Positions 1 through 5,681 of a stretch of 5,929 nucleotides of DNA are shown in pieces. The stretch is from Lentisphaeria bacterium UBA4640 (lineage in GTDB: Bacteria; Verrucomicrobiota; Lentisphaeria; Victivallales; UBA1829), in assembly GCA_002405835.1 (NCBI GenBank), contig DHMO01000024.1, positions 1 through 5,929 of the forward strand, read 5' to 3'. The notes under the pieces were generated by a model. The model had not been told where the DNA came from, searched no databases, and was given only the letters and a program-made list of their open reading frames with translations. The position numbers and the translations under genes were made by a program. Position 1 is the first letter of the stretch. Each line of letters begins with the position of its first letter.

Positions 1-1
1 G

Positions 2-181
2 CAGAGATTCGGAGAATTTACAGGAAAAATGTTACGTAGCCGCTGTTTTGAGCTCAAACCGGGTAAAGGACGCCGTCCTCCACCCGGAGAGAAAGAGAGA
101 GTTTTTTTGCCAGAAAACCCCGGTTTGACACCCGGAATAGCGCCAGTTCCCATTCTCTGTGGAAAAACTGTTTATCCGTAA
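2..181 (+). other. Open frame from left edge, possible gene 3' end or 50-codon small ORF (doubtful)
   Basis: One plus-strand frame is open from the left edge to a TAA at 179-181. It contains an ATG at 29-31 with AGGA four bases upstream, which would give a 50-residue, Arg/Pro-rich peptide starting MLRSRCFELKPGKGRR. I do not recognise it. Two things argue against coding. A second plus frame stays open to a TGA at 126-128 and a minus frame is also open across much of the same stretch, so openness is not informative. The stretch is also full of inverted repeats. It could be the tail of a gene entering from the left, a small ORF, or non-coding. Confidence 0.15.
47..135. repeat. Cluster of overlapping inverted repeats (possible switching RNA structure)
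   Basis: Several perfect inverted repeats share the same bases. TTTGAGCTCAAA (47-58) is a 12-bp palindrome. CCGGGT (59-64) can pair with ACCCGG (82-87), closing over an inner AGGAC/GTCCT stem (67-71/75-79). TCAAACCGGG (54-63) can instead pair with CCCGGTTTGA (119-128). CACCCGG occurs twice, at 81-87 and 129-135, giving the CCGGG segment a further partner. A run of seven T lies at 102-108, between the alternatives, but 14 bases after the first hairpin, which is too far for a standard terminator. The pairings are visible in the sequence; any attenuator-like role is inference. Confidence 0.4.
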
Positions 182-214
182 CGCTTTAAGGCTGAAACAG
201 AACGGATATAAAAG

Positions 215-244
215 AAAAAAGCACTAACGTAAACCGTTAATGCT
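215..244 (-). terminator. Intrinsic terminator of the tmRNA gene
   Basis: Read on the minus strand, AGCATTAACG (244-235) pairs with CGTTAGTGCT (229-220). This is a 10-bp stem with one G-U wobble and a 5-base loop, followed at once by a run of T. It lies 15 bases past the CCA end of the tmRNA, where the ssrA terminator is expected. There is no T-run on the plus strand, so it should act only on leftward transcripts. Confidence 0.85.
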
Positions 245-258
245 CAATGAGTTAGTTA

Positions 259-613
259 TGGTGGAGGTGGCGGGAATTGAACCCGCGTCCTGTGATGGCA
301 TTACGCCAGCATCTACATGTTTGTTTCGCCTACAACGCTTATCGTCACGCAACCTCGCCGGCGAACGGGCGGTATTGTGACTATTCCACAATTCAGAATC
401 TCGTCAAATGCCAATGGACAAATTTATTTGACCAGGGCGCTATCATCGCTGCCAGCCCATAGCACCCGTCTGGGGGGCAGCGTCGCCGCATTAGGCAGCG
501 AGTGCGTACTCTTCGTTCGCAGTTATAGTTTTGATCGAATTTTTACGAGGCCAACGATCATCCTCGACATGCCGCTAACGCTAAGCGCGTCCAGTCGAAA
601 CCAAGACACCCCC
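259..613 (-). ncRNA. ssrA: tmRNA (transfer-messenger RNA), complete one-piece form
   Basis: This RNA rescues ribosomes stalled on broken mRNAs. Charged with alanine and carried by SmpB, it enters the A site, and translation switches to its internal frame, which adds a degradation tag. The 5' end GGGGGTG (613-607) pairs with CACCTCC next to the discriminator A and an encoded CCA (259-261), giving a 7-bp acceptor stem with one G-U pair; this sets both ends. The tRNA-like domain shows the conserved GGTTTCGACTGG near the 5' end and a T arm (GCGGG/CCCGC around TTCAATT) at the 3' end. The 355-base length is normal. No permutation, intron or CCA loss is seen. It has its own promoter and terminator, so it is probably independent of the protein genes upstream. 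SmpB is not in this window. Confidence 0.97.
491..520 (-). other. tmRNA tag-peptide reading frame (ANEEYALAA)
   Basis: On the RNA sense strand the resume codon GCG (520-518) is followed by AAC GAA GAG TAC GCA CTC GCT GCC and TAA (493-491). This encodes ANEEYALAA, so the full tag with the alanine from the charged tmRNA is A-ANEEYALAA. The YALAA end is the classic signal read by ClpXP/SspB-type proteolysis, and the start resembles the E. coli tag ANDENYALAA with one residue fewer. Only one stop codon is present in frame directly after the tag. Confidence 0.93.
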
Positions 614-619
614 AACATT

Positions 620-640
620 GTGGATATTTCAAATATCCAC
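620..640. promoter_or_regulatory. Perfect palindrome over the ssrA start site, candidate operator
   Basis: GTGGATATTT (620-629) and AAATATCCAC (631-640) are perfect inverse complements around a single central base. The right arm overlaps the last two bases of the ssrA -10 hexamer. The predicted transcription start (about 632) falls near the centre of symmetry, so the transcript would carry only about half of the repeat and could not fold it into a hairpin. That favours a DNA-level site for a dimeric regulator. A hairpin in read-through RNA from the upstream operon is the alternative. No regulator is identified. Confidence 0.45.
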
Positions 641-666
641 TATAGCATATATTTTGAAAATGTCAA
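639..666 (-). promoter_or_regulatory. sigma70-type promoter for ssrA
   Basis: On the minus strand a perfect -35 TTGACA (666-661) is followed by a 16-base spacer and TATAGT (644-639), preceded by TGC, which makes an extended -10. The start is expected near 632, giving a roughly 19-base leader before the mature 5' end at 613, as expected for an RNA trimmed by RNase P. The promoter sits in the 67-base gap after the upstream gene's stop codon, which supports independent, strong expression. Confidence 0.85.
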
Positions 667-680
667 ATGGAATTTTAAAT

Positions 681-1589
681 TTATCGAAGAATAAAATCAG
701 ACCAGCTTCTTTTCTTCGGAGCCGCCTTTTCCTCCGCTGGAACCACAACAGCTTCCAGAACTTCCTGGGTCACAACACGCACTGTCGAACCCGATGCAAA
801 AGGATTGTCGCCCGGCAATGCAGTGTCAATCACTTCAACGCCGTTCCGCGAAGTGCGGATCACATTCAATGCAGGATCCAGCGGAACCCAAATCGTTGTC
901 TGAAAACGGAAGTCAACCGCATCGGTGTCGGACGAGGAAAGCTCCACTTTCACACGGCAGGATTCAATTCCGCGCAATTTCTCCGTTCCCGCAATCATCG
1001 CTTCCGCTTTCAGTGACGACGGGGCAATTTTCAAGCCGCGCTCGTGCAGAGAATCCAGCACCGGACGCGCGGAAATTTTCCACTTATAACCAGGAATCAA
1101 CGGTGCCGAAGCTCCCAATGTGTCCTTCAGAGAGCCGCCCGCTGCCGGACGGAAAACAGCACTCAGCAGAGCCGCGGCGGATGGCTCCAGTGCGGCTCCG
1201 GTTGCGGCATCGGTAAAACGCGGATTTTTCCCTCGCAGATCGGCGAGAACCGTTTTGCGATTCAGAAGTTCTGAATTGAACCGATGTCCGTTCAGGAAAC
1301 CTCCGGAACTGGAAATCCGGATCTCCAGCCGCACAGGAGCGCCCGCTTCATTGACTTCCATCACCTTGATATCGGCAAACAGAGTTGCATTGAGCGACTC
1401 GCGCCGTTCGACCGGCTTGTCGGGTCCCGGAAGCGCAATGGTGTATTCCCGCACAGCCGTGAGGCTGATCTCCGCATTGAAATACGCGCCGGGCTTCGAC
1501 GGACGGTCAAACGAGAGCCGCGGCGGCTCCGCCGCAGATGCGGCCAGGAGCGTCAGAGCGAAGAATATTGCGGGAAGTATTTTTTTCAT
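681..1589 (-). CDS. Putative secreted/periplasmic protein of unknown function
   Basis: This is a 302-residue protein I do not recognise. Residues 1-19/20 form a clear Sec signal peptide: MKK, then a hydrophobic core ILPAIFFALTLLA, then A-S-A-A, with likely cleavage after Ala19 or Ala20. There is no lipobox cysteine, and no further membrane segment is evident. The mature part has many short alternating hydrophobic/polar stretches that suggest beta strands (for example PVRLEIRISS, RFQTTIWVPL, STVRVVTQEV) and ends in a short Lys/Arg-containing tail (EEKAAPKKRSWSDFILR). The start is firm because ATG overlaps the rdgB stop in an ATGA arrangement and the signal peptide follows directly. No strong ribosome site precedes it, which fits translational coupling to rdgB. 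The context gives no functional clue beyond co-transcription. The tandem beta-like look resembles PVC-group periplasmic proteins of unknown function, but no family assignment is claimed. Confidence 0.85.
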   Translation of the reverse strand: MKKILPAIFFALTLLAASAAEPPRLSFDRPSKPGAYFNAEISLTAVREYTIALPGPDKPVERRESLNATLFADIKVMEVNEAGAPVRLEIRISSSGGFLNGHRFNSELLNRKTVLADLRGKNPRFTDAATGAALEPSAAALLSAVFRPAAGGSLKDTLGASAPLIPGYKWKISARPVLDSLHERGLKIAPSSLKAEAMIAGTEKLRGIESCRVKVELSSSDTDAVDFRFQTTIWVPLDPALNVIRTSRNGVEVIDTALPGDNPFASGSTVRVVTQEVLEAVVVPAEEKAAPKKRSWSDFILR

Positions 1590-2206
1590 ACAAACTCAAA
1601 GTCGTCCATGCTGTCGAGTTCGGCGCGGATGAATTTCACCGCTTTGGCAATGGCGTTCGCACGATGACTGATCGCATCTTTGACATCCGACGGCAGTTCA
1701 CCGAACGTTTTGTCGTAGCCTTCCGGAATAAACACGGGATCGTAACCGAAACCGTTTGTGCCGCGCGGAGCTTCGGCGATCGTGCCGTGAACCTCGCCGC
1801 GGAACAGCGCTACATCATCGCCGCGGTACGCAATGGCAATCACGCAGACGAAACGGGCTTTGCGGTTTGTCTTGCCCTTCATGGCGTCGAGCAGTTTTGC
1901 TATGCGCTGAGCATCAGTCGCACCTTCTCCCGCGTAACGGGCGGAGTAGATGCCGGGAGCACCGTCAAGCGCCTCGACTTCGAGCCCGGAATCGTCGGCA
2001 AAAGCCGCCATATCGGCATAGGCGGATGCCTGTTCCGCCTTGCGCTCCGCGTTCTCCTCGAACGACTTGCCGTCCTCAATCAGAACGGGAAAGTTCGGGA
2101 GCGTGTCGGGAGTGACGATGTTGACGCGTGAATTCAAATCTTCAAGGAGTTTGCGGAACTCTTCGATTTTGTGTTTGTTGCCGGTCGCGGCAAGAAGCTG
2201 AAGCAT
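1586..2206 (-). CDS. rdgB: Non-canonical purine NTP pyrophosphatase (RdgB/HAM1 family)
   Basis: This cytoplasmic housecleaning enzyme hydrolyses dITP/ITP and (d)XTP to the monophosphate and pyrophosphate, keeping deaminated purines out of DNA and RNA. The 206-residue length is typical. Family motifs appear in order: the N-terminal ATGNKHKIEE (residues 7-16) with the Thr-x-Asn-x-x-Lys substrate loop, SFEENAERKA (48-57), the catalytic and metal-binding DDSGLEV (71-77), PGIYSARYAG (84-93), GTNGFGYDP (149-157), and SHR (180-182), which contacts the purine base. No key residue is missing. The start ATG has AAAAGGAGAA with GGAG 6 bases upstream. It begins 27 bases after the purF stop, and its TGA overlaps the next gene's ATG, so the three genes look like one operon. 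Confidence 0.96.
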   Translation of the reverse strand: MLQLLAATGNKHKIEEFRKLLEDLNSRVNIVTPDTLPNFPVLIEDGKSFEENAERKAEQASAYADMAAFADDSGLEVEALDGAPGIYSARYAGEGATDAQRIAKLLDAMKGKTNRKARFVCVIAIAYRGDDVALFRGEVHGTIAEAPRGTNGFGYDPVFIPEGYDKTFGELPSDVKDAISHRANAIAKAVKFIRAELDSMDDFEFV

Positions 2207-2210
2207 GGGA

Positions 2211-2220
2211 TTCTCCTTTT
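2211..2220 (-). promoter_or_regulatory. Strong ribosome binding site of rdgB
   Basis: On the minus strand AAAAGGAGAA lies with its GGAG core 6 bases before the rdgB ATG. It is the best-matched and best-spaced site among the genes of this unit and fixes the rdgB start within the purF-rdgB gap. Confidence 0.8.
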
Positions 2221-2233
2221 GTTGCGGACGCGG

Positions 2234-4141
2234 TCAGTACGCGCGTTCGTTTCGTCCTTCGATATAGTTGATGAATGCACGGTTGCAGACTTTTGCGCCG
2301 CCCGGGGTCGGGTAGTTGCCCGTGAAATACCAGTCGCCCGTATGATTCGGACAGGCTTCATGCAGACCCTCAATCGTCTGGAAGATCACCGAAACTTCCG
2401 CACGGATTCCGACCGGGGAGAGCAGTTCCGCAATCTTGGCGGAAAGCTGTTCGGCGGTGAACGGAGCATAGATTTCCTGCACGTAATTCGGAACCGGACC
2501 TTCGCAGCACTGCGAGCTCTTCGCCTTGCGGTAAACTTCTTCGATGACATGAAGCTGATTCGACTCCTTCAGCAGCTCAATCGCTGCCTGGAATGCGACA
2601 AAATCGCCGAGCTTCGCCATGTCGATCCCGTAGCAGTCCGGGTAGCGGATCTGTGGAGCGGAAGAGACCAGAAGAATACGCTTGGGTCCGAGCCGGTCCA
2701 GAATCTTCAGAATACTTTCGCGCATGGTCGTGCCGCGGACAATGGAGTCGTCGATGATGACAAGCGTATCCTGTCCGCGCCGGATCGTGCCGTAGGTGAT
2801 GTCGTACACATGCGCGACAAGGTCGTCGCGGCTGGTGTCAGCGGTAATGAATGTGCGGAGCTTGGCGTCTTTGACCGCCACCTTTTCAAACCGGGGACAC
2901 AGCGCGAGAATGGATTTCAGATTGACCGAGTTGAAATCGCGGTCCTTGAGTTCCATCAGTTTCTGCGTAATGACAGTCACACAATGTTCGCGGAGAGCAT
3001 CCATGAGACCGTAATAGCAGATTTCCGCAGTATTCGGAATGAAGGAGAACACCGTGTTCTCCATGTCTTCATTGATTGCGCGGAGAATTTCCGGGGTAAG
3101 ATGCTTGCCGAGTTTCTTGCGTTCCTGATAGATATCGGCATCGGTTCCGCGCGAGAAATAGATGCGCTCGAACGAGCAGCGCTTCGGCTCCGGAAGCGGC
3201 GTGGTGTAGGGCTCGACTGAGATCGCACCGTAACGCTTGATTACAATCGCGTGTCCCGGAGGAAGCTCGTGGATGAGCGATTCATCTTGAATATTGAAAG
3301 TGGTCTGAATCACCGGCCGTTCGGAAGTGACAACCGCCACTTCGTCGTCCACATAGTAGAATGCGGGACGGATTCCTGCGGGGTCGCGGAGCACAAAGGA
3401 GTCGCCGTGACCGATGAGACCGGCGATAACGTATCCGCCGTCCCAGTGTTCGCAGGCGCTGCGGAGAATTTCCATAACATCCAGATTCTTTGCGATATAG
3501 GCTTCCGCCTCGCGCCGGGTCATGCCGCCGGCGATGCACTCTTCCTCCATCCGGATCGTGGTTTTGTCAAGATAATGTCCGATCTTTTCGAGCACGGTCA
3601 CCGTATCGGAGCGGTCTTTCGGATGCTGACCGATGTTGACGAGACGCTGGAAGAGCTCTTCCGTGTTGGTGAGGTTGAAGTTTCCGGCGACCACGAGGGT
3701 GCGGGTCATCCAGTTGCTTTCACGGAGAAACGGATGACAGCGTTCGATGCCGTTCCCGCCGTAGGTTCCGTAGCGGAGGTGTCCGAGAAAAAGTTCACCG
3801 GTGAAGCGGGCGTTTTTCTTGAGCCATTCAGGATCTTCGGGACGGGCTCCCGGCTGCTGGGCGACCTGGGCGATCTCCGCCGAAACATCGTGGAAAATAT
3901 CTTTGATCGGCGTCGTCGTATTCGATTTCTGAATGGAAATGTACTTGTTGCCGGGGGAAATGTCGAATTTGATGTTCGCCATTCCGGCTCCGTCCTGTCC
4001 GCGGTTGTGCTGTTTTTCCATCAGCAGACAGAGCTTGTTGAGACCGTAGAGGGAGGTTCCGTATTTCTCTTTGTAGAAGCGCAGCGGCTTCAGAAGACGG
4101 ATCATTGCAATTCCGCATTCATGCTTGATAGGATCGCTCAT
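2234..4141 (-). CDS. purF: Amidophosphoribosyltransferase, long (635-residue) PurF-type form
   Basis: The family transfers ammonia from glutamine to PRPP to make 5-phosphoribosylamine, the first committed step of purine synthesis. The N-terminal class II glutaminase domain begins at Cys9 in ECGIAMIRLL, so an 8-residue propeptide must be removed to expose the nucleophile, as in the B. subtilis enzyme. It continues with HNRGQDGAG (45-53), HLRYGTYGG (121-129), GNFNLTN (153-159), RDPAGIRPAFY (252-262) and SERPV (273-277). The phosphoribosyltransferase domain has CSFERIYFSR (322-331), IPNTAEICYYG (368-378), the flexible-loop LRTFI (428-432), the PRPP loop LVIIDDSIVRGTT (460-472) and YPDCYGID (500-507). 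It is about 130-160 residues longer than common PurF, mainly through insertions in both domains and a C-terminal extension ending in FTGNYPTPGG and NRAFINYIEGR. From memory, this matches the long form in Bacteroidota. An in-frame TGA 12 bases upstream fixes the ATG. AAAGG lies 8 bases before it; a better AAAGGAG lies too far (25 bases). Confidence 0.9.
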   Translation of the reverse strand: MSDPIKHECGIAMIRLLKPLRFYKEKYGTSLYGLNKLCLLMEKQHNRGQDGAGMANIKFDISPGNKYISIQKSNTTTPIKDIFHDVSAEIAQVAQQPGARPEDPEWLKKNARFTGELFLGHLRYGTYGGNGIERCHPFLRESNWMTRTLVVAGNFNLTNTEELFQRLVNIGQHPKDRSDTVTVLEKIGHYLDKTTIRMEEECIAGGMTRREAEAYIAKNLDVMEILRSACEHWDGGYVIAGLIGHGDSFVLRDPAGIRPAFYYVDDEVAVVTSERPVIQTTFNIQDESLIHELPPGHAIVIKRYGAISVEPYTTPLPEPKRCSFERIYFSRGTDADIYQERKKLGKHLTPEILRAINEDMENTVFSFIPNTAEICYYGLMDALREHCVTVITQKLMELKDRDFNSVNLKSILALCPRFEKVAVKDAKLRTFITADTSRDDLVAHVYDITYGTIRRGQDTLVIIDDSIVRGTTMRESILKILDRLGPKRILLVSSAPQIRYPDCYGIDMAKLGDFVAFQAAIELLKESNQLHVIEEVYRKAKSSQCCEGPVPNYVQEIYAPFTAEQLSAKIAELLSPVGIRAEVSVIFQTIEGLHEACPNHTGDWYFTGNYPTPGGAKVCNRAFINYIEGRNERAY

Positions 4142-4144
4142 GGT

Positions 4145-4173
4145 GAAAGCCTTTCAGGAAAATTTTCTCCTTT
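4145..4173 (-). promoter_or_regulatory. purF leader: displaced Shine-Dalgarno and short palindromes
   Basis: On the minus strand AAAGGAG (4173-4167) lies 25 bases before the purF ATG, too far for normal use. A weaker AAAGG (4154-4150) lies 8 bases away. The space between holds the palindromes GAAAATTTTC (4158-4167) and GAAAGCCTTTC (4145-4155). The second would place the near SD in a small hairpin. Folding could bring the distal site closer to the start, or the near site could simply be used. This is a visible oddity; a regulatory role is inference. Confidence 0.3.
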
Positions 4174-4251
4174 AAAATACATCATTTTTTTTATTTTTAC
4201 AGTACGGAAACAAAAAAAACAGAGATTTTTATCCGTTCCGCCCTCCGGCGT

Positions 4252-4280
4252 TTGACTTTCCCCCGTTTCCTCCGTATATT
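4252..4280 (+). promoter_or_regulatory. sigma70-type promoter for waaG
   Basis: TTGACT (4252-4257) is followed by a 17-base spacer and TATATT (4275-4280). The start is expected near 4287, leaving a short leader of about 19 bases before the waaG ATG at 4306. The same strand of this divergent region carries A/T tracts (4183-4218) upstream of the -35. No equally convincing promoter for the leftward purF operon was found here. Confidence 0.75.
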
Positions 4281-4305
4281 ATAAAGAACAACATTGAGAG
4301 AAATT

Positions 4306-5421
4306 ATGAATTTTGCATTTGCCCTGTTCCGGTATTTTCCCTTCGGCGGACTCCAGCGCGACATGCTCCGCATGGCGGAGTGCGCAGCCCGGCGAGGTCA
4401 CAGCGTCACCATCTTCACAACCGAATGGAACGGCGAACCGCCGATGGACGGAATCAGCGTCCGGCTTCTTCCCGTTTCCGCCTGGAGCAACCACGGACGC
4501 GCCCGCCAGTTCGAAGCGGCGTTCCTGAAACAGACGGACGGATTCGATGCACGCTTTGTGTTCAACCGCATGGCGGGCGGGGACTTCTATTTTGCCGCCG
4601 ACAACTGTCTCGCGGTCGAAATCCCGCGCAAGCACTCCGCGCTGATGATGAAACTGAATCCGCGCTACCGCGTCTTCCTCCGCCAGGAACAGGCGGTTTT
4701 CTCTCCGGATGCGCACACGAAAATTTTCTACATCACCCCGCGGCAGAAGAGCGATTACATGCAGATTTATCACACGCAGGAAGACCGCTTCATCTATCTT
4801 CCGCCCGGGATGAACGAAAAATGCCGCCGTCCGGCGAACGCCGAAGCGATCCGCGAACGGAAACGCGCAGAACTCGGACTGAACAAAGATCAGCTCATGC
4901 TGATTCTTGTCGGCTCCAGCTTCCGCGGCAAAGGCGGCGACCGCGCAATTGAAGCGCTGGCGTCACTTCCGGAAAACCAGCGAAAGCGATGCCGTCTCTA
5001 CCTTGTCGGCAGTATTTCCGGGAATGAAGCGCCGCAGGTTGCAAAACGGCTTGAAGTCTCCTCGCAAGTAATTCTGCCCGGAGGACGCAGCGATGTTCCA
5101 GAACTGCTTCTTGCCGCCGATCTGATGATTCATCCCGCCCGCAACGAAGCGACAGGCACCGCTTTGATTGAAGGAATCGCCGCAGGGCTTCCCGTTCTCT
5201 GTTCGGAGGAGTGCGGCTTCAGCAGCTTTGTCCGCGATGCATCGGGACTCGTTGTTCCGAAGGAATCTCCGCAGACCGTCTTGAACGCCATGCTTGCCGA
5301 TGCGCTGCCGCGCCTTCCGGAGCTTGCGGAACGCACCCGCAGATACGCGGAGACCGCCGACTTCTACCGCCGTGCGGATGTTGCAGTTGATGAGCTGGAA
5401 AATTTTTGTAAGAGAAATTGA
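4306..5421 (+). CDS. waaG: WaaG-like lipopolysaccharide core glucosyltransferase (GT4, GT-B fold)
   Basis: E. coli WaaG adds the first glucose, from UDP-glucose, to heptose II of the LPS core at the cytoplasmic face of the inner membrane. The 371-residue product resembles it over its full length (about 374 residues in E. coli). FALFRYFPFGGLQRD (residues 5-19) is the family's N-terminal signature, FYFAADNCLAVE (94-105) is in the N-terminal domain, and YLPPG (164-168) precedes the C-terminal domain. LVGSSFRGKGGDRAIEALAS (201-220) carries the Arg/Lys phosphate-binding loop, and the EX7E motif is E281-E289 in NEATGTALIEG. I chose ATG 4306 with GAGAG 5 bases upstream because homologues begin at this MxxAF position; a TTG at 4294 would add only four residues and would absorb the SD. 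It is transcribed alone, divergent from the purF unit, and implies an outer membrane with LPS. The acceptor sugar in this organism is not known. Confidence 0.93.
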   Translation: MNFAFALFRYFPFGGLQRDMLRMAECAARRGHSVTIFTTEWNGEPPMDGISVRLLPVSAWSNHGRARQFEAAFLKQTDGFDARFVFNRMAGGDFYFAADNCLAVEIPRKHSALMMKLNPRYRVFLRQEQAVFSPDAHTKIFYITPRQKSDYMQIYHTQEDRFIYLPPGMNEKCRRPANAEAIRERKRAELGLNKDQLMLILVGSSFRGKGGDRAIEALASLPENQRKRCRLYLVGSISGNEAPQVAKRLEVSSQVILPGGRSDVPELLLAADLMIHPARNEATGTALIEGIAAGLPVLCSEECGFSSFVRDASGLVVPKESPQTVLNAMLADALPRLPELAERTRRYAETADFYRRADVAVDELENFCKRN

Positions 5422-5426
5422 TAAAG

Positions 5427-5490
5427 AACGGTCGAGAACATTAACCGGGAAATTGGAGGGCGTCCCGGTCAATATCTCGACCGTTTGTTT
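5427..5490 (+). terminator. Two-tier stem-loop after waaG, probable terminator
   Basis: Outer arms AACGGTCGAGA (5427-5437) and TCTCGACCGTT (5475-5485) form a perfect 11-bp stem. Inner arms ACCGGGA (5444-5450) and TCCCGGT (5463-5469) form a perfect 7-bp stem with a 12-base loop, separated by a 6/5-base internal loop. It starts 5 bases after the waaG stop and is followed by TGTTTTAATTT. Position and T-rich tail suggest the waaG terminator, but the size, internal loop and broken T-run are atypical. It may also act as a 3'-end stabiliser or RNA-protein site. Confidence 0.6.
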
Positions 5491-5623
5491 TAATTTCAAG
5501 GCGTCCTGAACACTTCCCCGGAATCCTGTTCACCTCTTTCGTCTACATTTTTCTAAACAGGCGAAGCAAAAAATGTGCTTCACAGGGAAAAATAGCCTCC
5601 CGGCTCTTCTGACCCGCGGACGG

Positions 5624-5681
5624 CAACAAACAGCACAACTCTTTGACTAGCAAAGGCTTATAATTATATTTCTGTTTGTTG
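5624..5681. repeat. Perfect 10-bp inverted repeat flanking a promoter
   Basis: CAACAAACAG (5624-5633) and CTGTTTGTTG (5672-5681) are exact inverse complements separated by 38 bp, and the -35 and -10 hexamers of the 5643-5670 promoter lie exactly between them. The right arm covers the predicted start site. Possible meanings are paired regulator sites, or a very small invertible segment; the 58-bp span is short for known inversion systems. Confidence 0.5.
5643..5670 (+). promoter_or_regulatory. sigma70-type promoter directed to the right edge
   Basis: TTGACT (5643-5648), a 16-base spacer and TATATT (5665-5670) closely match the waaG promoter hexamers. Transcription would start near 5677 and run into the structured region to the right. 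The -10 area contains the palindrome TATAATTATA (5659-5668). It therefore also gives a perfect TATAAT on the minus strand with TTAAAA (5691-5686) 17 bases upstream, a possible weaker leftward promoter. Confidence 0.6.

Noticed and set aside
159..180. DnaA-box-like TGTGGAAAA and TTTATCCGT, hint of an origin
   Set aside because: Both have mismatches to the consensus, they are only two, and no AT-rich unwinding region or dnaA/dnaN neighbour is present.
259..345. A stand-alone tRNA at the left (T arm and CCA visible)
   Set aside because: The T arm and acceptor belong to the tRNA-like domain of the tmRNA. The partner 5' acceptor strand is at 607-613, not nearby.
614..680. Intrinsic terminator between the secreted-protein gene and ssrA
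   Set aside because: The palindrome there lacks a T-run on the minus strand, and the predicted ssrA start cuts through it, so it is better read as a DNA site; some read-through into ssrA remains possible.
277..1016. Plus-strand frames over the tmRNA and the secreted-protein gene
   Set aside because: They cross a complete tmRNA with paired ends and a well-supported minus-strand gene, and have no family features.
2171..4255. Two long plus-strand frames (about 349 and 334 codons) opposite purF
   Set aside because: They lie antisense to a gene with clear family motifs along its length. Their translations show no recognisable domain, and long antisense frames are common opposite genes with this codon usage.
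4294..4305. TTG start for waaG adding four residues
   Set aside because: Homologues start at the ATG-equivalent position, and the TTG would place the GAGAG ribosome site inside the coding region.
5643..5664. TATAAT at 5659-5664 as the -10 of the TTGACT at 5643
   Set aside because: The spacer would be only 10 bases; TATATT at 5665-5670 gives a workable 16.
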